Of a stretch of DNA of 64,000 nt, positions 43,914 to 54,771 are shown piece by piece. The DNA is from Shewanella sp. NFH-SH190041 (GTDB taxonomy: Bacteria > Pseudomonadota > Gammaproteobacteria > Enterobacterales > Shewanellaceae), in assembly GCF_024363255.1 (NCBI RefSeq), contig NZ_AP026070.1, positions 3,534,001 through 3,598,000 of the forward strand. Reading direction: 5' to 3'. The notes beneath the pieces are model-generated. The model was not told the origin of the DNA and made no database searches. It worked only from the letters and a program-made list of their open reading frames with translations. Made by a program: the position numbers and the translations under genes. The first letter of the stretch is position 1. Each line of letters opens with the position of its first letter.

Positions 43914-45959
43914 TTACTTCTTGGCGGTCAAAGAGCCATCAATGATGGACTGAGCCTGGGTAACATAAGTCAGTGCAGCATCCAGACGCTTCTTGGTGTA
44001 GCGCGGACCATGAACACCCCAAGAGCCGTCAGCCTTCACCAGATCCAGTGCTTCCTGAGCTTTTTCAGTCAGCATGTAGACTTCGGTCTTCTGCTCAGTG
44101 GTCAGCTTGGTCACTTCCAGCAGCTGATCGATACGCTCAATCGCCTGTTCAACTTGAACGAAGGTATCTTTCACTGGCTTCTGCCACTTCTGTACTTCAC
44201 CGTAGATTTCCAGCTGATCTTCATAGTGCAGACCTTTCTCCAGTTCAGACTGGAATGGGCTGTGACAGCCTTTGTTCTCTACTACGTCAGCATCAGATGG
44301 TGAGGTACGCGCACAGGTCCACATCAGGTCGAGGTAGTGGTGACCGTCTTCATCCTTCGCCACAGTCCAGCCTTTAACCGCTGCATCACGCGGCTTGCCT
44401 TCTGGTGGGTTCAGCATCTTGCGCTCTGGGTGAACATCAATCTTCCACACGTGGCTCCGGCGTACGGCATCGAAACCAGCCATATCAGGGAACTGCATAC
44501 CAGTGAAGTTTTCACAAGAACCGGTGTTTGGCATGTGACAGGACTGACAAGTTTGGTCGCTGTGCGTCTTGCTATTTTCAGCAATGATTCGCTGTGGCTC
44601 GTGACAATCCTGACAGTCTTTCTTCATCGCAGGCTTGGTGAAGTTTGACTGCCAATCGTTACCGGTCACTTCGTGTGGGTCGTGACAGGTAGAACAACGC
44701 ATCCCCTTGTCATAGTGTGCAGATGAGAACATCTGAGAACCTTCAGTACCGCATGATGGGCAAGAAGACTTCATCTTCACATTAAAGGCATATTCCAACT
44801 TCTGCTTACCCTGCTCGGTATCAGCTAGCTCTTCAATAAAGTTAAAGCGCTGGTGACAACGTTCACAGTTAGATGGCATGCCGCCACCGATACCGCCGTC
44901 CAAGTGACCACCGGCGCCGTGACACTCTTCGCAGGTAATACCTTTTGAGATAGTGTGCTTACGCAATTCTTCTGGGTTACCCAGTGCGGCGAAGAACTCA
45001 TCTTTGGTCTTAAAGTCAAACTTGAAGGTATGGCACACCTCACAGTAAGAAGACGCAGGCTGGAACAGGAATTCTTTCTCGTATTTAGCACCGTAAGAGC
45101 TCATCCCCCACTGGTGAGAACCGGACAGACCAATCTCTTCCAAAGTCGTTGGGAAACTTGGGATCACCTTCTGAATTTCTTTAGCTTTTTCAGGGGTCAA
45201 CCACTCAGCCCAACCACGGGAGAACTGGTTAGCACCCGCGACCAGAGTACCGGTACCGTCTTTGAGCAAACCATCACGTACGTGGTAAGAACCCCGTACC
45301 AGCCAGCTATCCATATAACCGTACTTGGTCCGTGGGGTACCAATGGTGGCGAAAATCGCATCAGGGGTGATACCGTCAGGTAAGATTGAGGTATCTTTGG
45401 TGTTGTACATGGTCTTTTCCAGATCATTGTCTACCTCAGGATGTTCACCTGGGAAACGGACTGTCTGGGCGTGACGGCTACGGCGCCATTTTTCATACTG
45501 AGCAGCGTGACACTCACCACATTTTTCAGGACCAACAAACTTATTAGGGAAATCCAGAATGGATTTTTCACCTAAACGGTACTGAATGGCCATTGGGCGA
45601 CCGTGGTGCTTAGAGTATTTACCACTGTTACCTTCATCCAGATATTCAGCAGCACGGTCAGAGATGAGATAAGTACCCAACAGACGATTTTGCTCTTCAT
45701 ATTTGAAAACAGGGTGATTCTGGAACAGGAAATCGAATAGTTCTTTTTCCTGTACGATATAGTCCTGCAGCGTTTTAATACCTTTGCTTTCTTCAGTCAG
45801 ATCTGGATTGGCAATCACAGCTTGAGCTGATTTGCCCATCTGATGGTTACCATAGCCTGGATCGCCAGCTTTCGGTGCCGCCCAGGAAGTTGCACTGGCT
45901 ACCGTGCCAAGACAAAACAACACGCCCAGCGCCGTTTTGTTTTTCCAATGTTTCATCAT
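43914..45959 (-). CDS. sirA: octahaem dissimilatory sulfite reductase SirA (MccA family)
   Basis: A 681-residue periplasmic cytochrome that reduces sulfite to sulfide with six electrons. A signal peptide ends near residue 27. Seven CxxCH haem motifs are visible, at C147, C306, C343, C365, C422, C449 and C471. The eighth is the diagnostic CX15CH (C549 to C565-H566), which marks the active-site haem of SirA/MccA. Two further cysteine positions, C400/C403 (SSCPSCG) and C482 (GSCENFTG), lie where the Cu(I) ligands of Wolinella MccA (Cys399 and Cys495) would be expected. AGGAGT lies close to the first of two adjacent ATG codons, so initiation at the second (45956) is equally possible. It is the first gene of the cluster. 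Confidence 0.96.
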   Translation of the reverse strand: MMKHWKNKTALGVLFCLGTVASATSWAAPKAGDPGYGNHQMGKSAQAVIANPDLTEESKGIKTLQDYIVQEKELFDFLFQNHPVFKYEEQNRLLGTYLISDRAAEYLDEGNSGKYSKHHGRPMAIQYRLGEKSILDFPNKFVGPEKCGECHAAQYEKWRRSRHAQTVRFPGEHPEVDNDLEKTMYNTKDTSILPDGITPDAIFATIGTPRTKYGYMDSWLVRGSYHVRDGLLKDGTGTLVAGANQFSRGWAEWLTPEKAKEIQKVIPSFPTTLEEIGLSGSHQWGMSSYGAKYEKEFLFQPASSYCEVCHTFKFDFKTKDEFFAALGNPEELRKHTISKGITCEECHGAGGHLDGGIGGGMPSNCERCHQRFNFIEELADTEQGKQKLEYAFNVKMKSSCPSCGTEGSQMFSSAHYDKGMRCSTCHDPHEVTGNDWQSNFTKPAMKKDCQDCHEPQRIIAENSKTHSDQTCQSCHMPNTGSCENFTGMQFPDMAGFDAVRRSHVWKIDVHPERKMLNPPEGKPRDAAVKGWTVAKDEDGHHYLDLMWTCARTSPSDADVVENKGCHSPFQSELEKGLHYEDQLEIYGEVQKWQKPVKDTFVQVEQAIERIDQLLEVTKLTTEQKTEVYMLTEKAQEALDLVKADGSWGVHGPRYTKKRLDAALTYVTQAQSIIDGSLTAKK

Positions 45960-46313
45960 TCACTCCTACATTATCTTTTCGTTGTTATGTCACTAAACCC
46001 GACAGTTCACTGAACGACATATACACTTGAGCAAGGCGTATTCTTCATATCGGGAGCAAGAAAAACGGGGAGTGCGGCGCATTCGGACTATGTTTCAAAC
46101 ACCTAAAAAGCTGAAAACAAAAAAACCTTTAAAATCATAATTTTGATATTTGTAAAAGCGGTTTTTTTAGTTCTATTTAAGAATTTTTTCGATCCCTAAA
46201 AAGCCGTAAGAGAGGATAAACAGGGGAAATTGCGGTAAATCTGCCATTAAGGCCGCTAAATGCAGGTTTTCACTTTTCTCTGAAACAGGAAATAATCATG
46301 GTTTCAGCGCTAG

Positions 46314-46445
46314 GGTCATTGACCTTTCAAGTTTGTTTTTTCAGCGATTTGAGGATCCTTTATTCCAGACAGAGGCTTTGATATGCCGTTACGCTGCCTG
46401 ATGAGCCAATAACCCAGTAGGAAGGCGCCCAAAACACTGCGCCAA
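46314..46445 (+). repeat. truncated miniature repeat element
   Basis: A CTAG (46310-46313) is followed by GGTCATTGACCTTTCAAG and the left half of the element known from 36128. It is about 20% diverged, and the right half is missing. It lies in the ~890-base spacer between sirA and kch. The remainder (45960-46306 and 46446-46852) is AT-rich, holds the divergent promoters, and shows no gene that I can support. Confidence 0.7.
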
Positions 46446-46852
46446 GGAAAAAGACAGTAAAAATTGCCCAACATCACTGCTGACTGATAAATCATGGCCA
46501 TCAATGTGACGGTGTTAATGTGCTTCATCCGCCTGTGAGTTCATCTTCTATTTATCAAACTAGCCACATGTAAGCGCCCACACACTCGTTAACGTGATAT
46601 TGCGCTGTAATCATGGATTAAATGAAAAAGAAAGTTATCTGTAGCAGAAGAAATCATCACAAGTTGAGGGGGACTTCTTGGATTCTCCCAACAGCAAGCC
46701 AGCTGTTATTAGTGAAGCAATAACAAGGTTAGTTATCACGCAGGTAATGAGCCGCGATTCCATCATTCCCCTGAAGAAAATCACCCAAGGACAGTACTGA
46801 TTGGTGTTTCACTGGTGTTTTTCCCTATACTGTGTATCTGTTTTATTGGTGG

Positions 46853-48073
46853 ATGCCTGTTTTGTTTTTAACATCCCGTCTCTGGCAAAAAAGCCTCAGC
46901 CTCTGGTTGGAGCTGCGCCACTGCCTAGCCGCACTAGCGGTTTTTCTTAATGGTCTGGTGATTTTTAAGACTGTCTGGGGCATGTCGGTCAACCTGCTCA
47001 GCTTATTTCATATTGACAGCTTTACCGATATGAACTGGGCCAGTATGGCCAATGGGCCTTGGTTTTTGCTTGGCCTGTTTTTGATGCTCAATGCCTTCGG
47101 GCTACTATTCCGGGCTCGTATCGCTTGGGCGGTCAGTATTGTGCTGTTGCTGATCACCTTGGTCTTTACCTGGCATTTTTACCCGCAAATGACCCACAGT
47201 ATTACGCTATGTCTAACGACATTGCTGATTCTGCTACTACTGAGCAAAGACTTTAACCGCTCCAGTGCCACCGCAGGTGGTATTTTTGCCTTTATCAGTT
47301 TTACCGTATTACTGATTTATTCCACCTATGGCGCGCTGTATTTCGGCAGTGGATTTCATCCGGCCATCAATGATTTGATGACGGCATTTTATTTTTCTAT
47401 CGTCACGATGACCACTGTCGGTTATGGCGACATTATTCCCATGACTGAACCTGCCAGACTATTTACTGTTTCGGTCATTGTTGCAGGCATTACTGTGTTT
47501 GCGACTTCTTTGACCACTGTCTTTGGTCCGCTTATCAGTGGTGGATTAAACAAACTTCTTAAAGGAAATCAGCAGAAGATGAACCGAAAAGATCATTTTA
47601 TTATCTGCGGCACGTCTGTCATGGCATTGGGTACCATCTCCCAACTGCTGAATCGTGGCTTTCATGTCACTATTTTAACCAGCGAGCCTGAAGATAATTT
47701 TGCTCAGATCGAACAACGTGCCGGAACCACTCTGGATATCCTTTCTGGGGACTGTACTGATAATGCTTTGTTGGAGCAGGCCGGGATCAATCAATGCCGA
47801 GCCTTACTCGCGCTAACTGATGATGATGCCACCAATGCCTTTATTGTGCTGTCTGCCAAAGATCTTAGCCCCAGCACTCAAACCGTGCTCACGGTCAATG
47901 ATGCAAAAAATATGAATAAGATCAGGCAGGTTAAGGCTGATGTTGTACTGTCACCCCAACTGTTTGGTAGTGAAATCCTCGCCAGTATTATGGCCGGAGA
48001 GCCGCTGGATAATGACAAACTGGTTTCCATGCTGCTGACATCCGGCCATGGCCTATTTGATAAAAACAACTAA
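46853..48073 (+). CDS. kch: potassium channel protein Kch (pore plus RCK domain)
   Basis: A 406-residue inner-membrane potassium channel, collinear with E. coli Kch. It has six helices, the filter TVGYGD in SIVTMTTVGYGDIIP, and a C-terminal RCK/TrkA-N domain with a Rossmann start (HFIICGTSVMALG). The family ending ADVVLSPQLFGSEILASIMAGE and LTSGHGLF is present. The RCK domain binds nucleotides or ions to gate the pore. The ATG at 46853 is used; a GTG at 46832 would add seven residues. The gene is divergent from the sir cluster and not obviously related to it. Confidence 0.93.
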   Translation: MPVLFLTSRLWQKSLSLWLELRHCLAALAVFLNGLVIFKTVWGMSVNLLSLFHIDSFTDMNWASMANGPWFLLGLFLMLNAFGLLFRARIAWAVSIVLLLITLVFTWHFYPQMTHSITLCLTTLLILLLLSKDFNRSSATAGGIFAFISFTVLLIYSTYGALYFGSGFHPAINDLMTAFYFSIVTMTTVGYGDIIPMTEPARLFTVSVIVAGITVFATSLTTVFGPLISGGLNKLLKGNQQKMNRKDHFIICGTSVMALGTISQLLNRGFHVTILTSEPEDNFAQIEQRAGTTLDILSGDCTDNALLEQAGINQCRALLALTDDDATNAFIVLSAKDLSPSTQTVLTVNDAKNMNKIRQVKADVVLSPQLFGSEILASIMAGEPLDNDKLVSMLLTSGHGLFDKNN

Positions 48074-48103
48074 AATTTCACCGCTTTTATCTGAATATGC
48101 TAA

Positions 48104-49099
48104 TTATTGCTGCAGATATTGCTGATTGATAAAACCAGCCATCCGCGCAGCAATAATGCGATGCACATCAAAAGTGGGGTGCACTTTATCCCAGAATAAG
48201 TGTCCCTGACAGGTTACTGGTGAAAATGAGCTGGCAAAGTTAGCAGCAGTATCAACAGAGGCTTGGGCCAATAGCGGGTTGTTATTAATCGCATCCCGCT
48301 TAATCTGTTCCGCATTCTCAAGTACGGCGCCATAACTGGAAAATGGTTTCCACCAGTAACCACCGTCATAACAAGGTGTCGTCACATCTTGTAAACCATA
48401 ATCCTGAGGCGACAGCATAATGTCATTAAATTGTGAGGCAATATCAAATACCTTCACTTTTTCAGGATTATACAAGGTAGCCACTACCTCACTGAGCCGA
48501 CGATTATGATACTGCGCAATATGACTTTCCTCACGAACAATACCCGCTTCAACGGCTTGAGGCGATGTCCCTAGATCGGGGAGGTTCACTAACATAATAT
48601 GGTTAACACCCTGTACTGATAATCTGGCAATCTGAGTAAATAGTGATGACATAACCTGTTCAGCATCTTTTTCACTATTCCAGCGATAGGCCAAATAGTC
48701 ATTCGCTCCCATCCAAATAACGACTAGATCACTACCTGTAAAATGATTATGTTTTTCAAACTGATCAATTTCAAAACCCAAATGATTAATCACTTTATAT
48801 TGAGGATGAGAACTCAGAGCATGATAATTAACAGCCGTCGCGCCCCCCTCAGCTTCATTGATCAATGGAATATTTTTTTCTAGGTTACTGCCGATTAAAT
48901 CTGTCCAAACTGGACCGTTAGAAAATCGACCTTCAAAATATGGCGGGCTGGATGGTAGATAGCCCTTCATTTTATGATACATCTTGCCAGTATCAGAGAG
49001 ACTATCACCAAAAACAATTATTCGATTAATTTCGGCAGCCTGTAGAGGTAAACACAAGGTCAATGCGACCCAGGCCGTCAATCTGAAAAACCATGTCAT
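48104..49099 (-). CDS. GDSL/SGNH-family exported esterase or lipase
   Basis: A 331-residue secreted hydrolase. A signal peptide (about 1-21, cut after LQA) is followed by the SGNH blocks: I FGDSLSDTG (nucleophile Ser), II GG in EAEGGATAVNY, III GANDYL, and V DKVHPT (catalytic Asp and His). It resembles the thermolabile haemolysin/phospholipase group of Vibrio and related bacteria. Substrates may be phospholipids or other acyl esters. The ATG at 49099 follows GGAG. It is convergent with kch. The 512-base spacer upstream (49100-49611) is very AT-rich, with no supportable gene. Confidence 0.9.
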   Translation of the reverse strand: MTWFFRLTAWVALTLCLPLQAAEINRIIVFGDSLSDTGKMYHKMKGYLPSSPPYFEGRFSNGPVWTDLIGSNLEKNIPLINEAEGGATAVNYHALSSHPQYKVINHLGFEIDQFEKHNHFTGSDLVVIWMGANDYLAYRWNSEKDAEQVMSSLFTQIARLSVQGVNHIMLVNLPDLGTSPQAVEAGIVREESHIAQYHNRRLSEVVATLYNPEKVKVFDIASQFNDIMLSPQDYGLQDVTTPCYDGGYWWKPFSSYGAVLENAEQIKRDAINNNPLLAQASVDTAANFASSFSPVTCQGHLFWDKVHPTFDVHRIIAARMAGFINQQYLQQ

Positions 49100-49611
49100 A
49101 CTGCAAAACTCCAATGTTATCGGCTATTAAGCTTTATTCATGAAAAACAATATGATGTAGATGAGCAAAATAAATTTGGGAATAAATCTCATAAATGGGA
49201 CTTAGACTACAACAAATGTAACGGTATGGTTTGCAAAGAAACACTATTAGATTGAAATGCTAATTAAATTAATTGCATGTAGCACAAATAATCAATGTCA
49301 CTTGCTGATTTTTCTCGCAACTAAAATTCATAAAGCACAAAAAACAAGCAATGCAACCCAAGGATATGTAATTAAATATCACTTTAACAATCAGAATGTT
49401 GCCAAAAATAAATCGCTAAATATTCAATTTGTATGCATTATCCATACATATTCTATTTTCTGTTTTCAATTGAATATGCGATTATCTCGCAGGAGATACT
49501 CGACTGGGCATCAGGGAGGAAGATTGTTATTAATGGGGAAAGATTTTATCCCTGCAAACAATCCTCAGCAGTATTTTTATTTTCCTTTGAACCGAAAATG
49601 AAACACATAAT

Positions 49612-51483
49612 ATGAACTCCCTTTCGTTAAAACAAAAAATTATTGCATCAGTGCTATTGGCGCTATTTCTCGTGATTGCATTGTTATCCTGGCGTAGCTA
49701 TCAGAGCCAGAAACAACAATTAATGCAAACCAGTCTGAATCAGGTACAGCGTCTGGGTAAATTGCAGGCGGAAGAAATTAGTAGTTGGCTCCATTCCCGT
49801 CGCGATGCCGTCAATGGTCTAGCAGGTGCTGTAAATACGAGCCTTCTCAATAGTCTACAACAAGCTAAAGTCTCAGGACGCTTCCAGATGGCCTTCTTCG
49901 GGGAAAATAATGGTCAAATGACCAGCTCGAACCGAGAAGTAGATTATACCGGTTATGATCCTCGTACCCGTATCTGGTACAAAGATGCGGAAAAAGCCCA
50001 AAAACAAATTATTACCAAGCCTTATATTGATATGGCTTATGGTAAGACAGTGATTACCATCGCCCAACCTATTGCTAATGGCGTGGTAGGGGCTGATTTG
50101 GCCATTGATAAGATTGTCAAAAATGTTGTTGATATGGAATTACCGGCCAATGGCTTTGCCATTCTGATCCAAAGCGATGGCACCGTAATTGCCTACCGAG
50201 ATGCGAATAAAACGATGTCGCCGGTTAATGAGATCGATAATAACTTATCAAACCACCTAGTACAGGCCAGTTTAAAACGACAGACATTTTTACCATTGCA
50301 TTTAGACAGTGAGCGTGCAGATAAACTCGTATGGGCCGAAGCCATTCCCGGAGAAGATTGGCAATTACTCATGGTATTGGACAAATCTACACTGGAAGCA
50401 CCATTACAGCATATGCTGTTCAGCCAATTACTGATCGCGTTCCTAGCTTTATTGGTAAGTATTCCAGCGATATATTTTCTGATCAGCAAACTGTTAAAAC
50501 CTCTTATTCACGTTAGCCTAGCGCTAGAAAATATCGCTGATGGCAGCGGTGATTTAACCCGTCGAATTGAAGTGGATACTCAAGATGAGGTGGGACATTT
50601 AGCTGATAGCTTTAACCGTTTTGTCAGTAGCCAACATGAATTAATCGGTCATATCCGCCAGATGGCTGGTGAACTCGATGCGGAAGCAGACCTAAGTCTG
50701 AATCGTAACCAAACATCGAGTGATGAACTGCAACGGCAACAACAGGAAGTCAATATGGTGGCAACGGCAGTTACGGAAATGACGTCAGCCACACAGGAAA
50801 TTGCCCAAAATGCTGAGCAAGCAGCCACTGCAGCGGAAGAATCTTCCTTAAACAGCCAGCAAGGTAAAGCTTTAGTGGAAAAAAGCCGTCAGTCAATTAC
50901 CTCTCTCGCTGATGAAGTGGAGCAAGCAACTAGTGTTATTGCCGAACTACATCAGCATGCTCAGGATATCAGTGGTGTATTAACTACCATTCAGGGCATT
51001 GCAGAACAAACCAATTTGTTAGCTCTAAATGCAGCAATTGAAGCAGCTCGAGCCGGAGAGCAAGGGCGTGGTTTTGCCGTAGTTGCAGATGAAGTACGGG
51101 TATTGTCTTATCGTACGCAGGAATCTACTAAGGAAATCCATAGCACGATTGAGACTCTGCAAAGCACTACCGCCGGAGCTGTCGAGATGATGCAAGCGAG
51201 TCAGTCGCTGGCCAAACTAAGCGTAACGGATGCTACCGCCGCAGTGGAAGCCTTGGAGGAGATCACCTCTGCCATTGCGCTAATCTCAGATATGGCTGGA
51301 CAAATTGCTACTGCTGCAGAGGAGCAAACCCAAGTTACGGGTGAAATCACCCAAAATACTGTGGCCATCAAAGATGTAACTGATGAGATTTCCACGACTG
51401 CAATACAAGGACTTGAACAAGCCCGAAATCTGAAACAACGGGCTGAATTACTATCTACCCAGGTTGCGACTTTTAAACTGTAG
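49612..51483 (+). CDS. methyl-accepting chemotaxis protein (first of a tandem pair)
   Basis: A 623-residue chemoreceptor. Membrane helix 1 covers about 10-28, a periplasmic dCache-type sensor domain about 35-275 (with [26 protein letters not shown], a typical dCache ligand-pocket region), helix 2 about 280-300, HAMP about 302-356, and a long cytoplasmic coiled coil. The signalling hairpin is present ([30 protein letters not shown] region, about 467-500). There is no CheR-tethering pentapeptide at the C-terminus (ends TFKL). A close paralogue follows 304 bases downstream. dCache residues suggest an amino acid or small organic ligand, not resolved here. Confidence 0.95.
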   Translation: MNSLSLKQKIIASVLLALFLVIALLSWRSYQSQKQQLMQTSLNQVQRLGKLQAEEISSWLHSRRDAVNGLAGAVNTSLLNSLQQAKVSGRFQMAFFGENNGQMTSSNREVDYTGYDPRTRIWYKDAEKAQKQIITKPYIDMAYGKTVITIAQPIANGVVGADLAIDKIVKNVVDMELPANGFAILIQSDGTVIAYRDANKTMSPVNEIDNNLSNHLVQASLKRQTFLPLHLDSERADKLVWAEAIPGEDWQLLMVLDKSTLEAPLQHMLFSQLLIAFLALLVSIPAIYFLISKLLKPLIHVSLALENIADGSGDLTRRIEVDTQDEVGHLADSFNRFVSSQHELIGHIRQMAGELDAEADLSLNRNQTSSDELQRQQQEVNMVATAVTEMTSATQEIAQNAEQAATAAEESSLNSQQGKALVEKSRQSITSLADEVEQATSVIAELHQHAQDISGVLTTIQGIAEQTNLLALNAAIEAARAGEQGRGFAVVADEVRVLSYRTQESTKEIHSTIETLQSTTAGAVEMMQASQSLAKLSVTDATAAVEALEEITSAIALISDMAGQIATAAEEQTQVTGEITQNTVAIKDVTDEISTTAIQGLEQARNLKQRAELLSTQVATFKL

Positions 51484-51508
51484 TTTTAAATTAAGCATTT
51501 TCCCTGTA

Positions 51509-51539
51509 AATAAAGGTGCCTATTGGCGCCTTTATTTTT
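51509..51539 (+). terminator. terminator between the two chemoreceptor genes
   Basis: AATAAAGG-GCC/GGC-CCTTTATT followed by TTT. The two receptors are therefore separate transcripts. The rest of the 304-base spacer is AT-rich. Confidence 0.82.
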
Positions 51540-51787
51540 GCTGTATTTATATTGCTAAAAATAAAATAGCTTTGTTTAACAAACAATTTAATTACACTCT
51601 ATTCAACAATTATTAAATATTATTTTTAATGCGCTAAAAACAAATAAAAGGGCTATGACTTTTCCACTATACCCCATTCAACCACTAGATGTTTTGTGAG
51701 ACTATCTAATTGATATAAATGAATTTTCACTTAACCAATAAGAACACCATTATCAATCCCTTGTATATCTAAAAGTTGAAATAAAAT

Positions 51788-53662
51788 ATGTCCACTCTAT
51801 CCCTTAAACAAAAAATATTACTCCCTGTGACATTAGCTCTATGCTTAATCATTTTATTATTGTCATGGAATGGCTATCACAGTCAAAAACAGCAATTAAT
51901 TAAAAACAGCTTTAATCAAATTCAACGATTGGGAAATCTTCAAGCTCAACAGATCACTTCTTGGTTGCTCTCTCACCGAAATGTTGTCTCGGGGTTAGCA
52001 GAATCAATCTCTAATCAAAACCTACTCTCCAGCCTGAGACAAGCCAAAATCTCCGGTCAATTTCAAATGACTTATTACGGACAAAAAGATGGTCAAATAA
52101 CTAACTCAAATCCAAGTGTTAAATATGCCAATTATGATCCCCGCAATCGCCCCTGGTATCAGCAAGCCGAACAACAACAAAAACAAATTGTGACCAACCC
52201 CTATATGGGAAAAAGTAACCATTGTTTGGTGATAACCATTGCTCAACCTATTACCCATGGTGTTGTCGGGGCCGATGTCGCGATTGATAGTATTATTCAA
52301 AATATTGTGAATATGAAATTACCCGCCGCAGGTTTTGCTATTTTAATGCAAAATGATGGTACCGTAATTGCGTATAAAGATGCCGCTAAAACCATGCTGC
52401 CAGTTAGTGAAATTGATAACAATTTATCTCATCACTTACTGGAAGCCAGTCGACAGCAACAGACCTTTTTATCACTGCACTTAGACAGTGAAAACGCTGA
52501 CAAATTGATATGGGCAGAAGCTATTCCCGGTGAAGACTGGCAACTATTATTTGTATTGGACAAATCCGCACTAGAAATGCCACTACAGCATATGCTAGTA
52601 ACAGAATTACTCATTGCTCTATCTGTACTACTATTCAGCGTTGCTGTGATTTATGTTCTGATCAGCCGCCAGTTAAAACCCCTTACCCATGTCGGCCTAG
52701 CATTGGAAAACATTGCTGATGGTAATGGCGATCTCACTCGTCGAATTGAAATTAATAATGACGATGAAGTGGGTAAACTGGCAAGTAGCTTCAATCGTTT
52801 TGTCGGCAGCCAGCACAAGCTAATCAGTCATATTCGTCAATTGTCCATTCAATTAGGTAGTGATGCAGATACCAGTTTGGAGAACAATCGTCGAACCGCT
52901 GAAGAACTGAGCAGACAGCAACAGGAAGTCAATATGGTAGCCACTGCCGTGACAGAAATGACATCCGCTACACAGGAAATCGCTCAAAATGCCGAGCAAA
53001 CGGCCACTGCGGCTCAGCAGTCTTCCATCAGTAGTCAACAAGGTAAAGCACTGGTAGAACAAACCCGCAGTTCAATTACCTCGCTTGCCAATGAAGTCGA
53101 AGAAGCCACCAGCGTTATCGGTGAACTAAGTTGCCATGCTAAGGCTATCAGCGGCGTACTATCAACCATTCAGGGCATTGCCGAGCAAACCAACCTGCTT
53201 GCCCTCAACGCTGCCATTGAAGCGGCTCGGGCGGGTGAACAAGGCCGTGGTTTTGCCGTGGTTGCCGATGAAGTACGGGAACTGTCACACCGCACTCAAG
53301 AATCCACCAAAAAGATCCACGCGACTATCGAAACGTTGCAAAACACAACAGCGAATGCCGTTGAGTTAATGCAGGCCAGCCAACTGTTAGCCAAACACAG
53401 TGTCAGTGATGCTGATGCAGCCGCAGGAGCATTAGAAGAAATATCTACAGCCGTCGCGCTAATTTCTGATATGGCGGGACAAATAGCGACCGCAGCAGAA
53501 GAGCAAACTCAGGTCACTGCCGAAATTACCCAAAATACCGTAGTAATTAAAGATGTCACCGATGAAATATTTGCTGGTGCCAGCCAAGGATACGAGCAAG
53601 CCAAATTGCTGAAAAATCGCGCTGAAGAACTGGCTAATCACGTCTCAACTTTCCGACTGTAA
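51788..53662 (+). CDS. methyl-accepting chemotaxis protein (second of a tandem pair)
   Basis: A 624-residue paralogue of the preceding receptor with the same domain order. The two are alike along the whole length and nearly identical in the signalling half, while the sensor domain is more diverged (for example [32 protein letters not shown] here against [32 protein letters not shown]). One residue is inserted in the periplasmic part (residue ~145-150, MGKSNHCLV). This pattern suggests duplication followed by divergence of ligand specificity. The ends are intact and a terminator follows. Confidence 0.95.
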   Translation: MSTLSLKQKILLPVTLALCLIILLLSWNGYHSQKQQLIKNSFNQIQRLGNLQAQQITSWLLSHRNVVSGLAESISNQNLLSSLRQAKISGQFQMTYYGQKDGQITNSNPSVKYANYDPRNRPWYQQAEQQQKQIVTNPYMGKSNHCLVITIAQPITHGVVGADVAIDSIIQNIVNMKLPAAGFAILMQNDGTVIAYKDAAKTMLPVSEIDNNLSHHLLEASRQQQTFLSLHLDSENADKLIWAEAIPGEDWQLLFVLDKSALEMPLQHMLVTELLIALSVLLFSVAVIYVLISRQLKPLTHVGLALENIADGNGDLTRRIEINNDDEVGKLASSFNRFVGSQHKLISHIRQLSIQLGSDADTSLENNRRTAEELSRQQQEVNMVATAVTEMTSATQEIAQNAEQTATAAQQSSISSQQGKALVEQTRSSITSLANEVEEATSVIGELSCHAKAISGVLSTIQGIAEQTNLLALNAAIEAARAGEQGRGFAVVADEVRELSHRTQESTKKIHATIETLQNTTANAVELMQASQLLAKHSVSDADAAAGALEEISTAVALISDMAGQIATAAEEQTQVTAEITQNTVVIKDVTDEIFAGASQGYEQAKLLKNRAEELANHVSTFRL

Positions 53663-53690
53663 TCCCTGCAAGGGAAACACAGCTCACCAT

Positions 53691-53714
53691 AGCGCCTATC
53701 AGGCGCTGTTTTAT
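53691..53714 (+). terminator. terminator after the second chemoreceptor gene
   Basis: AGCGCCT-ATC-AGGCGCT followed by GTTTTATTTT. Confidence 0.85.
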
Positions 53715-53809
53715 TTTCTGTATTGTGATTATCGCCTAATCGGGAGGATTTACTTTCATCGCCCGGCTAGCTAGAGTGGCGCCAATTGTTGTTATAGGGA
53801 AATAAATTT

Positions 53810-54721
53810 GTGCTAAGTGGGTTACTGTTTGTCATTGTGCCACTACTGCTGGGCTACTGCGTCAAATTACAGCAAGTAGAGAAACTACGGCTCATCGATC
53901 TCAGTTGCAGCCGTCTGGTGGTTGTGATTCTATTTCTCATGGGGCTCAGTCTGGCCAAGATGGATCAACTGGGCCATAACCTAGGCCAAATTCTTCATAT
54001 TGCTGGCGTGCTGTTTATCTGCATCAGTGCCTGTAATCTTCTCGTCCTTCCCATATTGGATCGCTGCTGGCAGACAGAGGTCAACGCCCAAAAAACAGCA
54101 CTGCCAATTAAAGCCATGCTGCTAGGGTCAGGTAAATTGATTTTGGCCGTGGTGCTGGGACTACTGAGTGGCCTTACGGCCAGAAGCTTTTTTCCGGGTT
54201 GTCTATTCTGGGTCGACAGTGCCAGTGAAGGTATTTTGCTGTTGCTACTGCTGTTAATCGGTATCAGTCTACGTAACAGTGCCATGCCGCTAAAACAGAT
54301 CCTGCTGAATACCAAAGGTATTGTCTTAGCACTCCTTGTTGCATTGTCATCCCTGCCCGGGGGTATGTTGGCCGCTATTTGGCTTGAGATTCCACTTACC
54401 CAAGGGTTGGCAATGGCCTCAGGCTTTGGCTGGTACTCGCTCACCGGTATTTTGGTAACCGATCATTTGGGGCCTGTATTGGGAGGGGGTGCCTTTTTAA
54501 ATGAACTGCTACGAGAAATGGTTGCCATTTTAATTATCCCGGCATTGATAGCTCGATTTCCTGCCACATCAGTAGGCTATGCCGGAGCCACTGCCATGGA
54601 CTTTACCTTACCGGTGATCCAACAAAGTGGTGGCAACAAATTTGTTCCCATCGCCATTGTCAGTGGCTTTATTCTCAGCCTACTGGTTCCGGTACTGATC
54701 ACCTTTTTCTTGACGCTATAG
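53810..54721 (+). CDS. lysO: lysine exporter LysO
   Basis: A 303-residue inner-membrane protein with eight or nine helices of the LysO (YbjE, DUF340) family, which exports lysine. The conserved centre is present: SASEGILLLLLLLIGISLRNS, then GFGWYSLTGILV and GAFLNELLREMVAIL, which contain the charged and polar residues of the transport path. It starts with GTG, preceded by TAGGGA. It is a single gene; a lysine riboswitch was looked for in the short upstream spacer and not seen. Confidence 0.9.
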   Translation: MLSGLLFVIVPLLLGYCVKLQQVEKLRLIDLSCSRLVVVILFLMGLSLAKMDQLGHNLGQILHIAGVLFICISACNLLVLPILDRCWQTEVNAQKTALPIKAMLLGSGKLILAVVLGLLSGLTARSFFPGCLFWVDSASEGILLLLLLLIGISLRNSAMPLKQILLNTKGIVLALLVALSSLPGGMLAAIWLEIPLTQGLAMASGFGWYSLTGILVTDHLGPVLGGGAFLNELLREMVAILIIPALIARFPATSVGYAGATAMDFTLPVIQQSGGNKFVPIAIVSGFILSLLVPVLITFFLTL

Positions 54722-54723
54722 CG

Positions 54724-54755
54724 CAAAAAAGCCAGCGCAAGGCCGGCTAACTGGC
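54724..54755 (-). terminator. terminator of the TonB-dependent receptor gene
   Basis: On the minus strand GCCAG/CTGGC with an inner GGCC dyad is followed by six T, 17 bases past the receptor stop. Confidence 0.8.
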
Positions 54756-54771
54756 AATATAGCTAATGGTG

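Noticed and set aside
45960..46300. FNR or CRP box before sirA (TTTGATATTTGTAAAA)
   Set aside because: Only one half-site matches; the second half is GTAAA, not ATCAA, and no TGTGA-N6-TCACA was found.
46316..46528. Open frame inside the truncated repeat near sirA
   Set aside because: Equivalent frames appear in other copies of the repeat element, so it reflects the repeat and not a gene.
49257..49601. A 114-codon frame upstream of the first chemoreceptor
   Set aside because: The region is very AT-rich, there is no ribosome-binding site, and the protein looks random.
53715..53809. Lysine riboswitch before lysO
   Set aside because: The spacer is under 100 bases and has no lysine-aptamer-like helices.
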